From Conus ventricosus (lineage: Eukaryota > Mollusca > Gastropoda > Neogastropoda > Conidae): a stretch of DNA of 64,000 bases. The DNA lies in contig CM031610.1 of assembly GCA_018398815.1 (NCBI GenBank), positions 29,418,289 to 29,482,288 on the forward strand, in the 5' to 3' direction. Position 1 is the stretch's first letter, and each line of letters starts with the position of its first letter. Below are positions 1 to 11,531 of this stretch, piece after piece. Below the pieces are notes generated by a model. It was not told the DNA's origin and ran no database searches. It saw only the letters and a list, made by a program, of their open reading frames with translations. Position numbers and translations under genes: made by a program.

Positions 1-954
1 ACCAGCTATCTTATATCGTCCACAGTTTCAGCCGCCTCATAGGCGGTGAAAATCAGTTTGAACGTGGCTAAATGGAGCTATGTTCTCACTTACTATAATT
101 ATATCACTGTGTATGAGCGAAATATTGCTAAATAAATCAGCGACCCAGCTCCCAGGGCTGAAGTGTGTTCTCCTTCTTTGCTAATACTCTTAACACCACC
201 GTTCAGAATGTCCATAAGCCGCTTACAACTAATAACCACTCGAAGACTTTTCCCTGTTTTCATTCAAGCGCCCTTATATGTTCATGCACATCACTCGTAG
301 ATTTTTGATTGTCACTTGAAACGACAAAAAGTGAACAATTGATATTTATGGTTATCCAGACTGATGTAAATTTGACGATTTCCTTTTCTTTCTTTCTTTC
401 TTTTCTTTTTTTCAAAAATCACATTATTCTTTTTATTGTTCGTTAGAAGATCTTTGCCATCCTACAGTCTCGGGTCGTGGCATGGCATCACAGAAAACAC
501 ACCAGCTCGAACTCGAATCGAAAGGGTTTCAGTTCAACAGAAAAACAATGGTGCTTTCCTCGATGGCCTCACAGCATAATCTTTGGCGCGGTCTGCGAAA
601 TACAATCCCGGACGCCAGTCTCTGGTCTTTTGCGCGGCCGTCCTCTGCATGCTTGATTGACTGATCTCCCCAGCGGTTCCAAAGCGCTCTATGGGTAGGT
701 CGGCCCTTGCCGTTTGGAAGCAGTCGGGGAACAGGTCAATCTGTGTGTGCGTGTTGTGAGTGTTCAACGCACCATGTCGCGCAGCGACGCCAGAGCTCTG
801 ACAGAATTGCAGTCGCTCTTGACTACCTGTGCGCGAGTAGGAATGTCTGGCAGAACGATTTTTTCTTTATCTGGTATGGAAATAAAAGAGGGGGTGTGGG
901 CGGTGGAGGAAAATGGGAGGTTTTGTGTCACAAAAAGTATGTGTAAGTAGAGAG
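1..954. other. Upstream intergenic DNA, no confirmed gene
   Basis: No recognisable protein was seen on either strand. The first 450 bases are AT-rich with a short TTTC run near 383-410. From about 470 to 880 the base composition is richer in G+C and in CpG, which could mark a promoter or first exon. The short frames here are mutually overlapping and none resembles a known family. Confidence 0.5.
774..873 (+). CDS. Possible first exon of an unidentified gene (weak)
   Basis: An ATG at 774 opens a 33-codon frame beginning MSRSDARALTELQSLL, in the GC-richer part of the region. It runs up to a GTATGG that could be a splice donor at 874. The ATG context (CACC-ATG) is good for translation. The peptide was not recognised and no partner exon was found downstream, where only microsatellites and AT-rich DNA follow. 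This is a guess from composition, ATG context and a donor-like site. The alternative is non-coding promoter DNA. Confidence 0.18.
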
Positions 955-993
955 ACAGACAGACAGGCAGACAGAGCGAGAGAGAGAGAGAGG

Positions 994-1075
<82 letters not shown>
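955..1075. repeat. (GACA)n/(GA)n microsatellite
   Basis: A short GACA/GGCA run passes into about 100 bases of almost pure GA with a few GGA interruptions. Frames across it give low-complexity RE/LS peptides and are not genes. Confidence 0.95.
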
Positions 1076-1078
<3 letters not shown>

Positions 1079-1752
1079 CGAGGAGACAGCAGGAGGAAAA
1101 GGGGAGGAAGATTGAGCCAGGAGGATGAGGCGGTTGGGGAGGAAGGAGGCAGGCCGACAAAATCATTCTGGCGAGTAGACACAAACATTATGCACGCAAT
1201 AACCAAAGGCAGATAAATCTCTTTCTTTGTCGCATTTGTCAGAACTGGTAAGGTAAGTCAGTTCGATGCCTTATACAGTTTTTTTTATTTTTTTTATATA
1301 TATGTCTCGTTATGTTGTTATGCTAACCGAAGTGTCTTGCGTGCAAGTGACCAGATTTACGTGTAGACCTTTTGCTCATATGTCATCCCGTACGCAAGGC
1401 ATCGCACTGTTAAGCAGAGCATTGGTATTCTGTTTGATCCTGCCTGTCTCTCTGCAGCAGTAAACGTGTGGATCCTATTCAAATGTTAAGGCATTGTTTG
1501 TTGTGTCTGCATCCAGAGACGGTCAAATGTACAAGTCTGAAGGTGTAGATTGACGGAATGTCCAAGGAATAACTGGTGAAAACTCGCAAGAAGTCTTAGC
1601 TCTTGTCTGCCAGATGGTAAGACAACGCAACGCATTGTATGGTGTTGTTTGTGGTATCAGCGAATCAGTTTAACAGGATAGGTGTATCGTTCGCAAACGA
1701 GAAATGAAAACAGCGGGAGAAAAGGGAACGAGATATTCATATGTGTTGATTG

Positions 1753-1803
1753 GGGGGTGGGGGGGGAGTAGTGTGTGTGTGTGTGTGTGGGGGGGGGGGG
1801 GGG
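1753..1803. repeat. G-run and (TG)n tract
   Basis: GGGGTGGGG, then a short TG run, then a 14-base G run. It is simple sequence with G-quadruplex potential. Confidence 0.85.
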
Positions 1804-2035
1804 TAGCCTATGCAGGAAGATGTGCGTTCCATTATTACGTCAGCGGATTTTTTTTTCCCAAACGTTTGATTTGTACTTTTTGTCCAATTTTCGTGTCTGT
1901 GTCACTTATAAGTTCAAATATTCTTACCTTCTCTCTGCAGTAGTTCCTCGCCACACCCCAACACCCTCCCCCTGCCCTCCTTACCATTGCTTTCCCCACC
2001 ATTTTCCCTTTTCACTCTCGAACACTTCTCTCTCT

Positions 2036-2050
2036 TCCCCCTCCTGCCCG

Positions 2051-2119
<69 letters not shown>

Positions 2120-2262
2120 CTCCTCCTCTCTCTCTCTCTTGCTCCCTCTCTCTGGGTGTGCGCGCGTTAACCTCCCTCTCTCTGTCTATCTCTGTCTCTC
2201 TCTGGGTGTGTGTGTGTTTGCAGCTGTATCCCCCCCCCCTCTCTCTCTCTCTCTCTAGAAGT
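2036..2262. repeat. (TC)n microsatellite block
   Basis: A long CT/TC tract, nearly pure at 2050-2106, is followed by shorter CT blocks interrupted by TGGGTGTGTG and an eight-C run at 2232-2239. Peptides predicted here are low complexity. Confidence 0.95.
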
Positions 2263-2395
2263 GTGTCTCTGATATCCTCTTTATCATACTGTAGTTGAAA
2301 CAAGACACGTAACATCAGTAGCAGGTATCAATAATGCATACGACCCATTTCTTTCTGTCTGTCGCTGTCAGACTTTCTCTTTGTGTTTCCCTCTA

Positions 2396-2432
2396 TGTGT
2401 GCGTGCGTACGCGCGCGTATGCGCGCGCGTGT

Positions 2433-2489
<57 letters not shown>

Positions 2490-2506
2490 CGCGTAGTGTG
2501 TGTGTG

Positions 2507-2551
<45 letters not shown>

Positions 2552-2710
2552 GTGTGTGTGTGTGTGTGTGTGTGTGCGTATGTGTGTTTGTGTGTGCATG
2601 CGTGTGCGTGCGTGGTGCGTGCGTTGTGTGTGTGTGTGTGTGGTGTGTGTGGGGTGTGTGTGTGTGTGTGTGTGTGTGTGTTGTGTGTGCGCGTGCGTGC
2701 GTGCGTGTTC
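2396..2710. repeat. (TG)n/(CG) microsatellite block
   Basis: About 300 bases of TG with interspersed GCGCGC stretches at both ends. Alternating purine-pyrimidine DNA of this kind can adopt Z-DNA. The long apparent frames on both strands (VCVCVC and THTHTH) are artefacts of the repeat. Confidence 0.95.
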
Positions 2711-3058
2711 TGCCTGCACACCAGCCTCTTTTGTTGTCTATAGAAAACCGTGTGAGCGCCGCCACGCTTGCAAGTGCATTGAGAAGTGGGGTACAAACAC
2801 CTGGACTTTGGAAACCAAGTCGCCACACAGCGAGAAGTGACACGCTTGTGGCACGACAGCCTTGCTTTCTTTATTGATCAATGTCTTTGAGTCGCAGTGA
2901 AAATGTAACTAGTTATGTATAGCCTACATAGGCCTGCGATTATGCACGCATGCTTAGACGCTACGCTTCGTTTGTTACAGTTAATAGATAAATATGTCGC
3001 GGATTAAATGGTGCAGTCGGCGAGATTTAGCTGCCATTCGGAAATCGAATTACGGTCT

Positions 3059-3060
<2 letters not shown>

Positions 3061-3105
<45 letters not shown>

Positions 3106-3115
3106 TGTGGAGGTG

Positions 3116-3162
<47 letters not shown>

Positions 3163-3225
3163 CGTGCGCATGCATTTTTGTGTGTGTGCGTGTATGTGTG
3201 CGCGCGCGCACGCGCTCATATGTAA

Positions 3226-3274
<49 letters not shown>

Positions 3275-3306
3275 GTGATGTGTGTTGTTGTGGTGAGAGA
3301 GAGAGG

Positions 3307-3353
<47 letters not shown>

Positions 3354-3406
3354 TGACATAAGGCAGGCAGGCAGACAGACAGACAGACAGAGATAGAAAC
3401 AGACAG
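3061..3406. repeat. Compound (GA)n-(TG)n-(GA)n-(GACA)n microsatellite
   Basis: GA at 3061-3103, then TG at 3119-3170, a CG-rich bridge, TG again at 3227-3272, GA at 3295-3324 and GACA/GGCA to about 3390. All are simple repeats. Confidence 0.95.
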
Positions 3407-4059
3407 TGACTTGTATTCAGGTTAAACGCGCACAACGATCAAAGGTGCTATGCCAGGCCAGGATAAACATTCCAGGACAGTGGGGGAAGGGGACCAGTCC
3501 TGCACAACAGTACTACTTGTACAGATAGCCAGTGAAAATGCCCATCATGTCACCATAAAAGTGGGATTTCTTCTAAGTGAAACAGGAAACGGCTCAAGAT
3601 TAAAGATGTTGAAATGCTAGAACAGCAAGGTGAATGAAACAAACTGCGGCGTTACTGAAACACGACAAATAAGCAGAAGAGCACACAAAACAAAGTGTGA
3701 AGTAACGACGATTTAATGCACGACACAAAACAGGACAAGAAATTTTCGGCAAAATGCCTTCCTCAGCGACAAAAAAAATACAGACATAAACATGCACAAT
3801 ACAGACATAAACATGCACAATACTCCCCTTGTGAAGCCAAAGCAAGGTGAATCTAGAACTTTCCTAGGACCGATCAGCTTCAGTGCCAGATGTATCAACA
3901 GTCTTGCATGCAATGAAACTGCCGAACATATTTCGAAATTTGAGCCTAAAGCACTATGTTACAGACATGCAACAAAATATTTACCCGTACGTACGTCTTC
4001 AGTGTGATACTCTAATGACCTCCAACGAAGTTATGGGTGAAAATTAAGTAGAAAACATC
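3407..4059. other. Unassigned DNA with a 21-bp direct duplication
   Basis: No gene was seen. At about 3780-3823 a 21-base unit containing ACAGACATAAACATGCACAA is repeated twice in tandem. The remaining DNA has no recognised motif. Confidence 0.5.
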
Positions 4060-4291
4060 AGCTAATTACATTGACGTTATATGTGACCATATTGAGAAGC
4101 TAATTACACTGACGTTATATGTGACCTTATTGAGAAGCTAATTACATTGACGTTATATGTGACCATATTGAGAAGCTAATTACATTGACGTTATATGTGA
4201 CCATGTTGAGAAGCTAATTACATTGACGTTATATGTGACCATATTGAGAAGCTAATTACATTGACGTTATATGTGACCTTATTGAGAAGCT
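4060..4291. repeat. 38-bp tandem array, six copies
   Basis: Six near-identical 38-base units start at 4060, 4098, 4136, 4174, 4212 and 4250. Each contains ATTGACGTTATATGTGACC (one copy ACTGACG). Copies differ at only one or two positions, mainly ACCATATTG versus ACCTTATTG. Each unit carries TGACGT, the half site of CRE/ATF elements. Confidence 0.95.
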
Positions 4292-5021
4292 GATGCGACA
4301 GCTTGCCGTTTGACCAGTTAGGAAACGTTTTTCTTCCTTTTTTCCCCTTCTTTTTATGTGTGTGTGTGTGGTGTGTGTGTGTGTGGGTGTGTGGTTGTGT
4401 GTGTGTGTGGTGTGTGTTTATTTCGTAAATGTGCCGTTCTCAATAGAAAAGAACGGAGCACATTTTGTCATATAATATTATTTGTCTTTGTGTGCGTCAT
4501 TGGTATTGAACGAAGTTATGTTAGGCTAGGGCCTAGGCCTAAGGGATTTCACCTAAAACACACACACACAAAGATGGCGAAGAACGCATTCTCAGTTTCT
4601 ATTTTCTGTACTTACATGTTTGTAATCATCAGTGGCGTCTGTCACTAAACCAGCATCTACTGCAGCATCTTTTTTTTCCTCTATTTTGTTTTGTTTTTGC
4701 TTTGTTTCTTTTGTTTAAAGAGGAATTCTTAAAACCCGACTTGGCTGAAGAATGTGCTTGGCTGCGGGAGGGAGGGAAGGGAGGTGGGGGGGGGGGGGGG
4801 GGCACGGCAAGATGAATCTAAACTGTGTAAAACAGCCAATACAAAGGTAATACTCCCAAGACGAAATGCTTTCGTTCGCACAGCGTCAAACTATCGGCAA
4901 ACTGGCTATCGCAATTTTTTAGCTACGTTTACACCCTTCAGAAAAGTTTTTGTTGATGATGAATACTCAGTGGGTGAATCTACTCCCTGAAAAACGAAAT
5001 TGAAGGGGGGTAGGCGGAATA
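4292..5021. other. Unassigned DNA with TG and G tracts
   Basis: It contains an interrupted TG tract at 4357-4417, a T-rich stretch near 4668-4716 and a G run at about 4786-4802. No gene or transposon was recognised. Confidence 0.5.
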
Positions 5022-5080
5022 AAAGTGTGTGTGTGTGTGTGTGTGGTGTGTGTAGGTGTACACACACACACACATATATA

Positions 5081-5112
<32 letters not shown>

Positions 5113-5191
5113 AATATATCTATGTGTGTGAGTGTGTGTGTGTGTGTGTGTGTGCGTGTGCGTGTATGCGTGCGCGCGCGCTGTGTGTGAC

Positions 5192-5225
<34 letters not shown>

Positions 5226-5250
5226 ATAAATATAATATAGATATATAATA

Positions 5251-5306
<56 letters not shown>

Positions 5307-5414
5307 ATGCGTGCGCGCGCGCGCGTGTGTACATATTTATATAGAATTCACAGATTGAATTCTTAGTGCGCGCGCGCGCGCGTGCGTGCGTGTGTGTGTG
5401 TGTGTGTGATGTGT

Positions 5415-5458
<44 letters not shown>
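5022..5458. repeat. Compound (TG)n-(AT)n-(CG)n microsatellite
   Basis: TG blocks at 5023-5060, 5127-5165, 5250-5300 and 5389-5458 alternate with AT blocks at 5077-5110 and 5194-5250, and with CGCGCG runs near 5171, 5313 and 5368. The bridge at 5340-5365 contains two GAATTC sites in inverted arrangement. The block has strong potential for cruciform and Z-DNA. Confidence 0.93.
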
Positions 5459-5460
<2 letters not shown>

Positions 5461-5892
5461 GGTAGATCTATTCCCAGATTTTCAGCTTTACAACCATATT
5501 ATATGACAGTATGTACATCTATTCCCAAAAATTTCAACTTTACAACCATGTTATGATAGTACGTTTATTCCCCCCCTTTTTTTTTTTTTTTTAATTTTTA
5601 CTTTGCTGTCATCTTTTGGGGTAGAGATTGTAGGAGTAAAAAAATGTCCACCCTCGACTCTCACTCCTTAAACACAAATCACAAAATCGTGCTGACAGAA
5701 AAAGGCACATTGAAGGGTACTATAAACATCAAACATAGCAGTCTTTGTATAACAGAGTACATCACATGGGACCAACAGGGAGTGGCAGAGGGGAAAAAGG
5801 GGGAGAGGGCAGAGAGGTGATAACAGCAGGAAAGCTGACATGTTTGCACAGTATTCTTACAGATCAACCGACTGACAATGATGATATAACGG

Positions 5893-5896
<4 letters not shown>
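5459..5896. other. Unassigned DNA with a diverged local repeat
   Basis: Two diverged copies of a unit containing CTATTCCCA.A.TTTCA.CTTTACAACCAT occur at about 5467-5510 and 5518-5560. A T run lies at 5577-5592. No gene was seen. Confidence 0.45.

Positions 5897-5942
<46 letters not shown>
5897..5942. repeat. (GA)n followed by G run
   Basis: GAGA repeat of about 35 bases passing directly into a ten-base G run. Confidence 0.95.
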
Positions 5943-5943
<1 letters not shown>

Positions 5944-7380
5944 CACATTTGAGGCTCAAATAGAGGGTGCATACTAGATAGAAACGATGCTGAGAAAAAA
6001 AAGTCTAGGACACTGTGTTGGATTGTTGTAAAAGGCAACACAAAAACACACGCGCGCGCACTACACACACACACACACACACACACACCGCTTGCACATG
6101 TCTTAGCTTGGCTGGTTGATTGACAAGAATGAATATGCTAGAGCACATTCTGTCCGTACAAGCTAACTTCAAATCTCTTCACTCACTAAAAAAACAAATC
6201 TGACAGGCTGGGGAATAATACACCTTCGGGGGTATCTCAACCAACGCAAGCAGAGTGAGGCAGTAGAACTAGACGGAAACGTGGAAAACGAAGGGCAGAG
6301 AGAGAGAGAGGGAGAGATCCAGATCCAGATCCTGATCCTTCCATCCTTACCTATCCCATGTTTGCACCCACTCAACCAACGGGAAATGTCTAGGAACGGC
6401 ATGCTGTGGGGGATAATCGGTTCATTGTCTTCGTTTCTTTGTCTCTGGTCGACTGACAGGCAATAATAACCCAGCCCCCGGTGATATATGAGAATCAAGT
6501 ACAGCGCGGGCACAGATGTGTATGTGGGACTGGGTGCCATACTGGCAGGTGATATAGCTACGTTTATTGTCGTAGAGGCTGGGAATTGAAGGCAACGAGC
6601 CGTGTCTTTTGTGTTCTGATTGTTGGGACATGGCTGGCGGGGTAATCAATATTGCGCGTACGCGCGCCTGCGTGCTTTGTGTGTGTGTGTGTGTGTGCTG
6701 TGCGTGTGTGATATTTCGTGGGTTGAGTGAAGAAAGCTGCATTAGCAGGCGCACAATTTCGAATACTGTGATCATGGTTGATGACTTTGGCTGTGTATGC
6801 TGTATGCAACCCTTTATGATGACCTGATAGCATCCTGTAGAATGCTGATACTAAGACTGCAAAGAACTCTCAAAAACAAAAATAAAATACGAAGGCAACC
6901 AACCAACTAACAAACCAACCGAATCAAGTGAATCTACACAGGGCATGGAACCCTAAAACCTTTCACTCACTCTGACAAACAAGATAATGAATCACACTGA
7001 ACCCTCATAGTCAATAAGACAAACATTTAATCATTCAGTCAGTATATCTGCTCGCCAGTAAAAGGCAAAAATCACATGTATCAATTGCGTTAATTACTCC
7101 TTTCCATCAGAAACTTCATCAGCCACTCATTTTTAATCTACATGCATGAATTCTGTAACCAGCTGCCAAAACATGACAAGAATAAACAAATCTTGACTAG
7201 ACAAAAACAATTTCAAAACAATCAAGTTAAACATATTGTCAAGCCATTGAACAACTGTATGCTTCCCTGAATTGCTGATACTGAAAAAAGGTACAGTCTT
7301 ACGCGAGAACATTATTTCCATGCATATACTGCACTCACACACAAGTGGAAACCAACTTATTTTTGTTATGAACTATTGAC
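5943..7380. other. Unassigned DNA
   Basis: It contains a CA tract at 6062-6089, a short GA tract at 6298-6318 and a TG tract near 6679-6710. No coding family was recognised on either strand. The last part (from about 7140) may belong to the duplicated block that reappears near 49 kb. Confidence 0.45.
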
Positions 7381-7423
7381 TCACACACGCACACACGCGC
7401 GCGCACGCACGCGCGCACGCACA

Positions 7424-7475
<52 letters not shown>
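7381..7475. repeat. (CA)n/(CG) microsatellite
   Basis: ACACGCGCGC followed by a CA tract of more than 40 bases. Confidence 0.95.
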
Positions 7476-8289
7476 CACAGCATCAGTCCAAAAGTAAGTA
7501 TCACAGCACATGCCTTTCATAAACAAAAATCCACTGCACAACATCATAGGCAGCATATCTATACACAAGCTTCCAGAGGTTACTTGTTTTGCATCTTGGC
7601 TGAACTTGTAATCATTCTGGCCATCTCCCCAATGCATCAATCAACCTCAACCATGAAACTCAACTAATTTGCCTGACACAGGATTTCAATGACATTTTCA
7701 TGCCAGTACCCCCATCTGATTCCTCCCTAAATCTTCCTCTCCTTCTCTCACTACTTCCATCCCCATCCACTCCTTGCCTCCCACACCATGTCATATATTG
7801 TCTACAACAGTGTCGTAATTTGTAGACCTATCAGCTGAAAAGCATGCTTTCCCAAATCAAAGCAAATAAGGCCCTCAAACCTAATACCTACAAAGTACAT
7901 CATAGGTACTGCAAAGCAGACTAGGAAAATGCTTGCCTGCAATATACTATGATATCTACTTATAGTAAGATAGTAGACATTGTTTGATTGCCACCATGTA
8001 ATGACCTTCTACCTCTGAGTTTCACAGGTAGAGTTCAGGTTGTATCCCATCACCAATGGTAGCACTGAACTTTTTACAGTATTTGACAAGCCTTGGTCAT
8101 GACTTCTTTGTCGTTAATCTGGTTTAACATCCACACCCACTGGAAGTGATAAGGATGACAGGACGACTGTTCCAAAAAGAGCATGAAAAAAAGGGGCCTG
8201 TCTATCTACTCTGTACTCATTCCACTGGAATGACAGCACAGAAAGGTGGGCAGGAAAAAAAAATGCCAGCACTCATGTTCTGTCATGAG

Positions 8290-9113
8290 ATCAGCTTCCA
8301 GACAGGAACAATGGGACCAACACTGCGGGTGTCTCTCCTCTCAAGCCTGGTAGATGCCAGGGCAGAGCGTGAAAGCAAGTGTTGAATACAGCTCTAGCAC
8401 GTCGCTTCACACCAGAATGGAACTCTGCCGTGTCACTGTCATCATCCTCATCCCGCGAAGTCTGCCGTGTCACTGTCATCATCCTCATCCCGCGAAGTCT
8501 GCCGTGTCACTGTCATCATCCTCATCCCGCAAAGTCTGCCGTGTCACTGTCATCATCCTCATCCGCGAAGTCTGCCGTGTCACTGTCATCATCCTCATCC
8601 CGCGAAGTCTGCCGTGTCACTGTCATCATCCTCATCCCGCCAAGTGTTAAATTGTACCTGCTCTCATGGTGACCTCAGTTTTAATTTCCTCTCCACACCT
8701 ATGTTCTTGGTGGATTCCTGTGTTGAGGTGGCCAATATTGGAAAAATTCATAGGAACTGTCGCTGAACAGACATGGTGATGCTCTCCGGCGAGAGAGGCT
8801 CACTCTTGCTGGGTCCATACTGAGCAGTTATTGCCATCAGTAGGGAACTTAGTAGCTGGTGTCCTATGTAAAGGCACCACTGAAGACACACTGAACACCC
8901 CCAAAGTGATTCAGAAGCAGTGTCTCCTTTAGTGGGTTGCTCACGACAACTTGACATTGACTGCACCCTGTGGATTGCTGGTGACAAGACTAGCCAGGGT
9001 ACGGGTGTGACAGGGGGGTGGAATGAGCATTATGGGCATAATGTCACCAAAGTAGAACAGAAGAGGATACAGCAGCTTAAAAAAAAAAGAAAAAAAAAGA
9101 AAGAAAAAAAGAC
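8290..9113 (+). mobile_element. Long tRNA-headed element (family 2), 5'-truncated copy
   Basis: From about 8290 onward it matches the family-2 element split around 14 kb. Shared landmarks are GTGTCT.T..TCTCA, TTGATGCCAGG-like, CTGCTCTCATGGTG, CCTC.GG.GAGA, GTGTCTCCT.TAGTGG and GCTGGTGACAAG. It ends in an A-rich tail at 9079-9113. The tRNA head seen at 13837 is not recognisable here, so the 5' end is truncated or diverged. A 37-bp tandem array has expanded within its body. Confidence 0.7.
8424..8645. repeat. 37-bp tandem array, six copies, inside a family-2 element
   Basis: Units begin at 8424, 8461, 8498, 8535, 8571 and 8608 with TCTGCCGTGTCACTGTCATC; one unit is 36 bases because it lacks a C. 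Each unit contains CATCATCCTCATCC, which corresponds to a single-copy segment of the same element near 14190. The overlapping frames over it are repeat artefacts. Confidence 0.93.
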
Positions 9114-9408
9114 AAGAATAAGTTTGTGCGTTATCTGTCTTACGCTGTTCTTTCAGCATGTTTCACTTTGAACTATAGATGTAGTTGCCTACTGAGCATT
9201 ATGACACATTTTTGCCTAATGTATGATCTGGTCTGAGATTTACAAAGTTTTTTGTGTTGTTTTTTTTTGTTTTTTTTTGTATACATGACTAGAAGAGAAA
9301 AATGCTGTCACTTTGCTGCAAACATGTTGCTGGGTTGACACAGTATCTGATTAGCAGCTCTTCCCTTTCATCTCAATCCTAGCTGTAAATCTGCCCTTTA
9401 TACTCCCT

Positions 9409-9855
9409 CTCGGGGGCCGGAATAGCTCAGTTGGTAGAGCGCCGGACTCATAATCCAAGGGTTGCAGGTTCGAAATCTCCGCCGGGCCGTTTCGATATAG
9501 GGGGATTTTTCCCTCGGAGTTAACATTAGTTCTGACTCCATTTCCCATACAGTCCTTCGAATGAGACTATAAACTGAGGTTCCGTGTGTGAACGCACACA
9601 TAACATCTTGCACACAAGAAAAATCCCATCACCAACTTTCGGAAGAGAAGTCCAGTTTGGCCGTTGGTATGGATAAAGCGTTACACATAGCATGCACATT
9701 CCAAAGATGGAGTATGGCTGCCTTAACGGCGGGATAAAAAAACGGTCATGTACACAAAATCACTCCCTTTGTTGGGTAGATGGGATTAATACTTCCTGCT
9801 CATAAAGGGGAGTGTCCACAGGAGTATCAGCCTGCGTACGCAGAAGGAGAAGAAG
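9409..9855 (+). mobile_element. tRNA-derived SINE (family 1), full copy
   Basis: A tRNA-like head starts near 9414. It has box A TAGCTCAGTTGG at 9423-9434 and box B GGTTCGAAATC at 9467-9477, the two internal RNA polymerase III promoter elements. About 370 bases of unrelated body follow and end GAAGGAGAAGAAG. The element is flanked by a 9-base target-site duplication ATACTCCCT (9400-9408 and 9856-9864). The homologous position in the second copy of the segmental duplication (near 51745) lacks it, so it inserted after the duplication. The anticodon position reads CAT here, while other copies read NGT. It is a SINE and not a working tRNA gene, because the anticodon stem is mispaired. Confidence 0.9.
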
Positions 9856-9864
9856 ATACTCCCT

Positions 9865-11531
9865 TCAGACAAAAATGTAGACCTGGTACAAACATCTGAG
9901 AGAAGACAAGACCTATAAACGAATAACTTCACAAAAAAACTGACACATTTTTGAAAAAGGAATGATAGGCTGATGTATCTTTCTTCTTGGTTTGATGAGA
10001 AAGGTCTGAGTGTGGTTCATTGTAACCTCCCTTGGCAATGATTACCACCATTGCGAAGTTCCTGCTGTATAGAACTCTGGATGCTTGTACTGTGGAGAAG
10101 GTGAAAAAACAATGGCACTGACCTAATGGGACGCAATCAATAAACACTATAGAAATAAAACATTATTGAAAAGAATAAAAAGAAGAAGTCTTCACTTCAA
10201 AAATTAATGGAAATCAAATGTTGATTAAGGTGCGCTGAATGGAGGAACAAAATCAGTGGTCATGCTTTTTTAAACAGTCATAGCAGAAAGTTCAAACAAT
10301 TACATAAAAATCTAATATCTCAAGGAATACATATGAATGGAAGAACACCATCACCGTGGTGGAAATGGTAAAACCATGTTCTATTCCATTCAGTTCAGAT
10401 AATGACACTTAAATTATAAAAAAAATCTCATGGAAATTCATTTGTGCATTTACACATTAACAGTAAATATATCATTAGCTTATCAGGGCACACCATAAAG
10501 ATAACAATTAGTCAATAAAAATCACCTCCACAGACCCACACAAGTGACATACATCCTCATAATACGCCACCCAAAAGCTAAATAGAAAAACATGAGTAGA
10601 GAGGTGAGCAAAAATTGTTTCATCTGGGTAAAGCAAACACCAAAGACTAGATCCTTGAACTGCACTAATTATCACCTTTGTTTAACTTGCATACCCACAA
10701 ATGCACAAAAGTACATCTGAGACCACATGATAAATTATTAAAAAAAAAGGATAAACACTGAAAAAGGATTTATAATATTAACATAAAAAACATATCAAAC
10801 AAATAATGAAAATGGCTTAATTCAAACACAGTAGACCGTCATCCATTCACGCCAGCACACATGACATTGCGTATCCCTCTCCCCACCTTCCCTTTCATCC
10901 CTCTTTACATACACACTATGCGCACACACCCATGCACTCACACTGTCTCGAAAACATCTGTACACACACACACACACACACACGCTAGTTTGCTGGTGAG
11001 GCTTTGGGGGCAGTCACAGCCCTATCAATGGGGTGTGCTGCATGTCATAGTTGAAAGAGTGAATGCCACCACACAACAAAAAGTGAATACAATGCAGGGG
11101 AACAAATGCCAGAAACATTCGAAGCATACCACTACGTTGCCACGGGCACAGTGCCACTATTCTGCGTCCAAGCTTAAAAAGCATTCTTGCTACATAATTT
11201 CAGAAGAAAAAATATAACCAGAAAGACTAGATTATCATGTTCACTCTTTCAGTGTAAACGACAACCAATTTCCACTCATGGTAGCAATCAGATCATTTGG
11301 CAAGGATACATGAAAACAATTAAGCGATGAACAAAACCCATTCTTAATATCTAATCTCTTAGGACAAAGGGGAAGATTTCAAAAGAATGGCAAGGAATGC
11401 TATGGCTATAAATAATATGGCAGCTGTGATCTAAACAGCTACGCTACTATAGCCATGATGATTTTGTCTGGGGACAAGGGCCTGTAACTTTTAACACTTT
11501 AACAGATGGGCCCGATCACAGCGTTCGTCAC
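9865..11531. other. AT-rich DNA downstream of the CD225-like gene A
   Basis: The stretch is downstream of gene A on the minus strand and may include its 3' UTR. I could not identify its polyadenylation signal. A CA tract lies at 10961-10983. Frames here are short and unrecognised. Confidence 0.4.

Larger units (their letters stand above)
7550..10015. repeat. Segmental duplication, copy 1 (non-coding part)
   Basis: Blocks of this stretch reappear in the same order and orientation near 49.3-51.9 kb. Clear pairs are 7555-7690 with 49365-49490 (shared TTACCTGTTTTGCA-type core and CATCAAT.AAC.T), 9305-9400 with 51655-51745, and 9885-10010 with 51780-51900 (shared CTTTCTTCTTG.TT and GACAAGACCT). 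Copy 1 carries two transposons absent from copy 2: a tRNA-headed element at about 8290-9113 and a SINE at 9409-9855. Confidence 0.7.

Noticed and set aside
2328..2877. Long frames on both strands (up to 171 codons) rich in Cys-Val or Thr-His
   Set aside because: They are translations of a TG/CA microsatellite; all frames through such a repeat stay open. The same applies to the frames at 867-1206, 1914-2315, 3004-3435, 38882-39143, 60187-60504 and 63531-63874.
8354..8766. Overlapping repetitive frames of about 98 codons
   Set aside because: Produced by the 37-bp tandem array inside a transposon; the three frames all stay open for that reason.
9414..9486. A tRNA gene
   Set aside because: Box A and box B are present, but the anticodon stem is mispaired and the sequence continues into a SINE body with target duplications. 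The same holds for the heads at 13837, 43786 and 46375.
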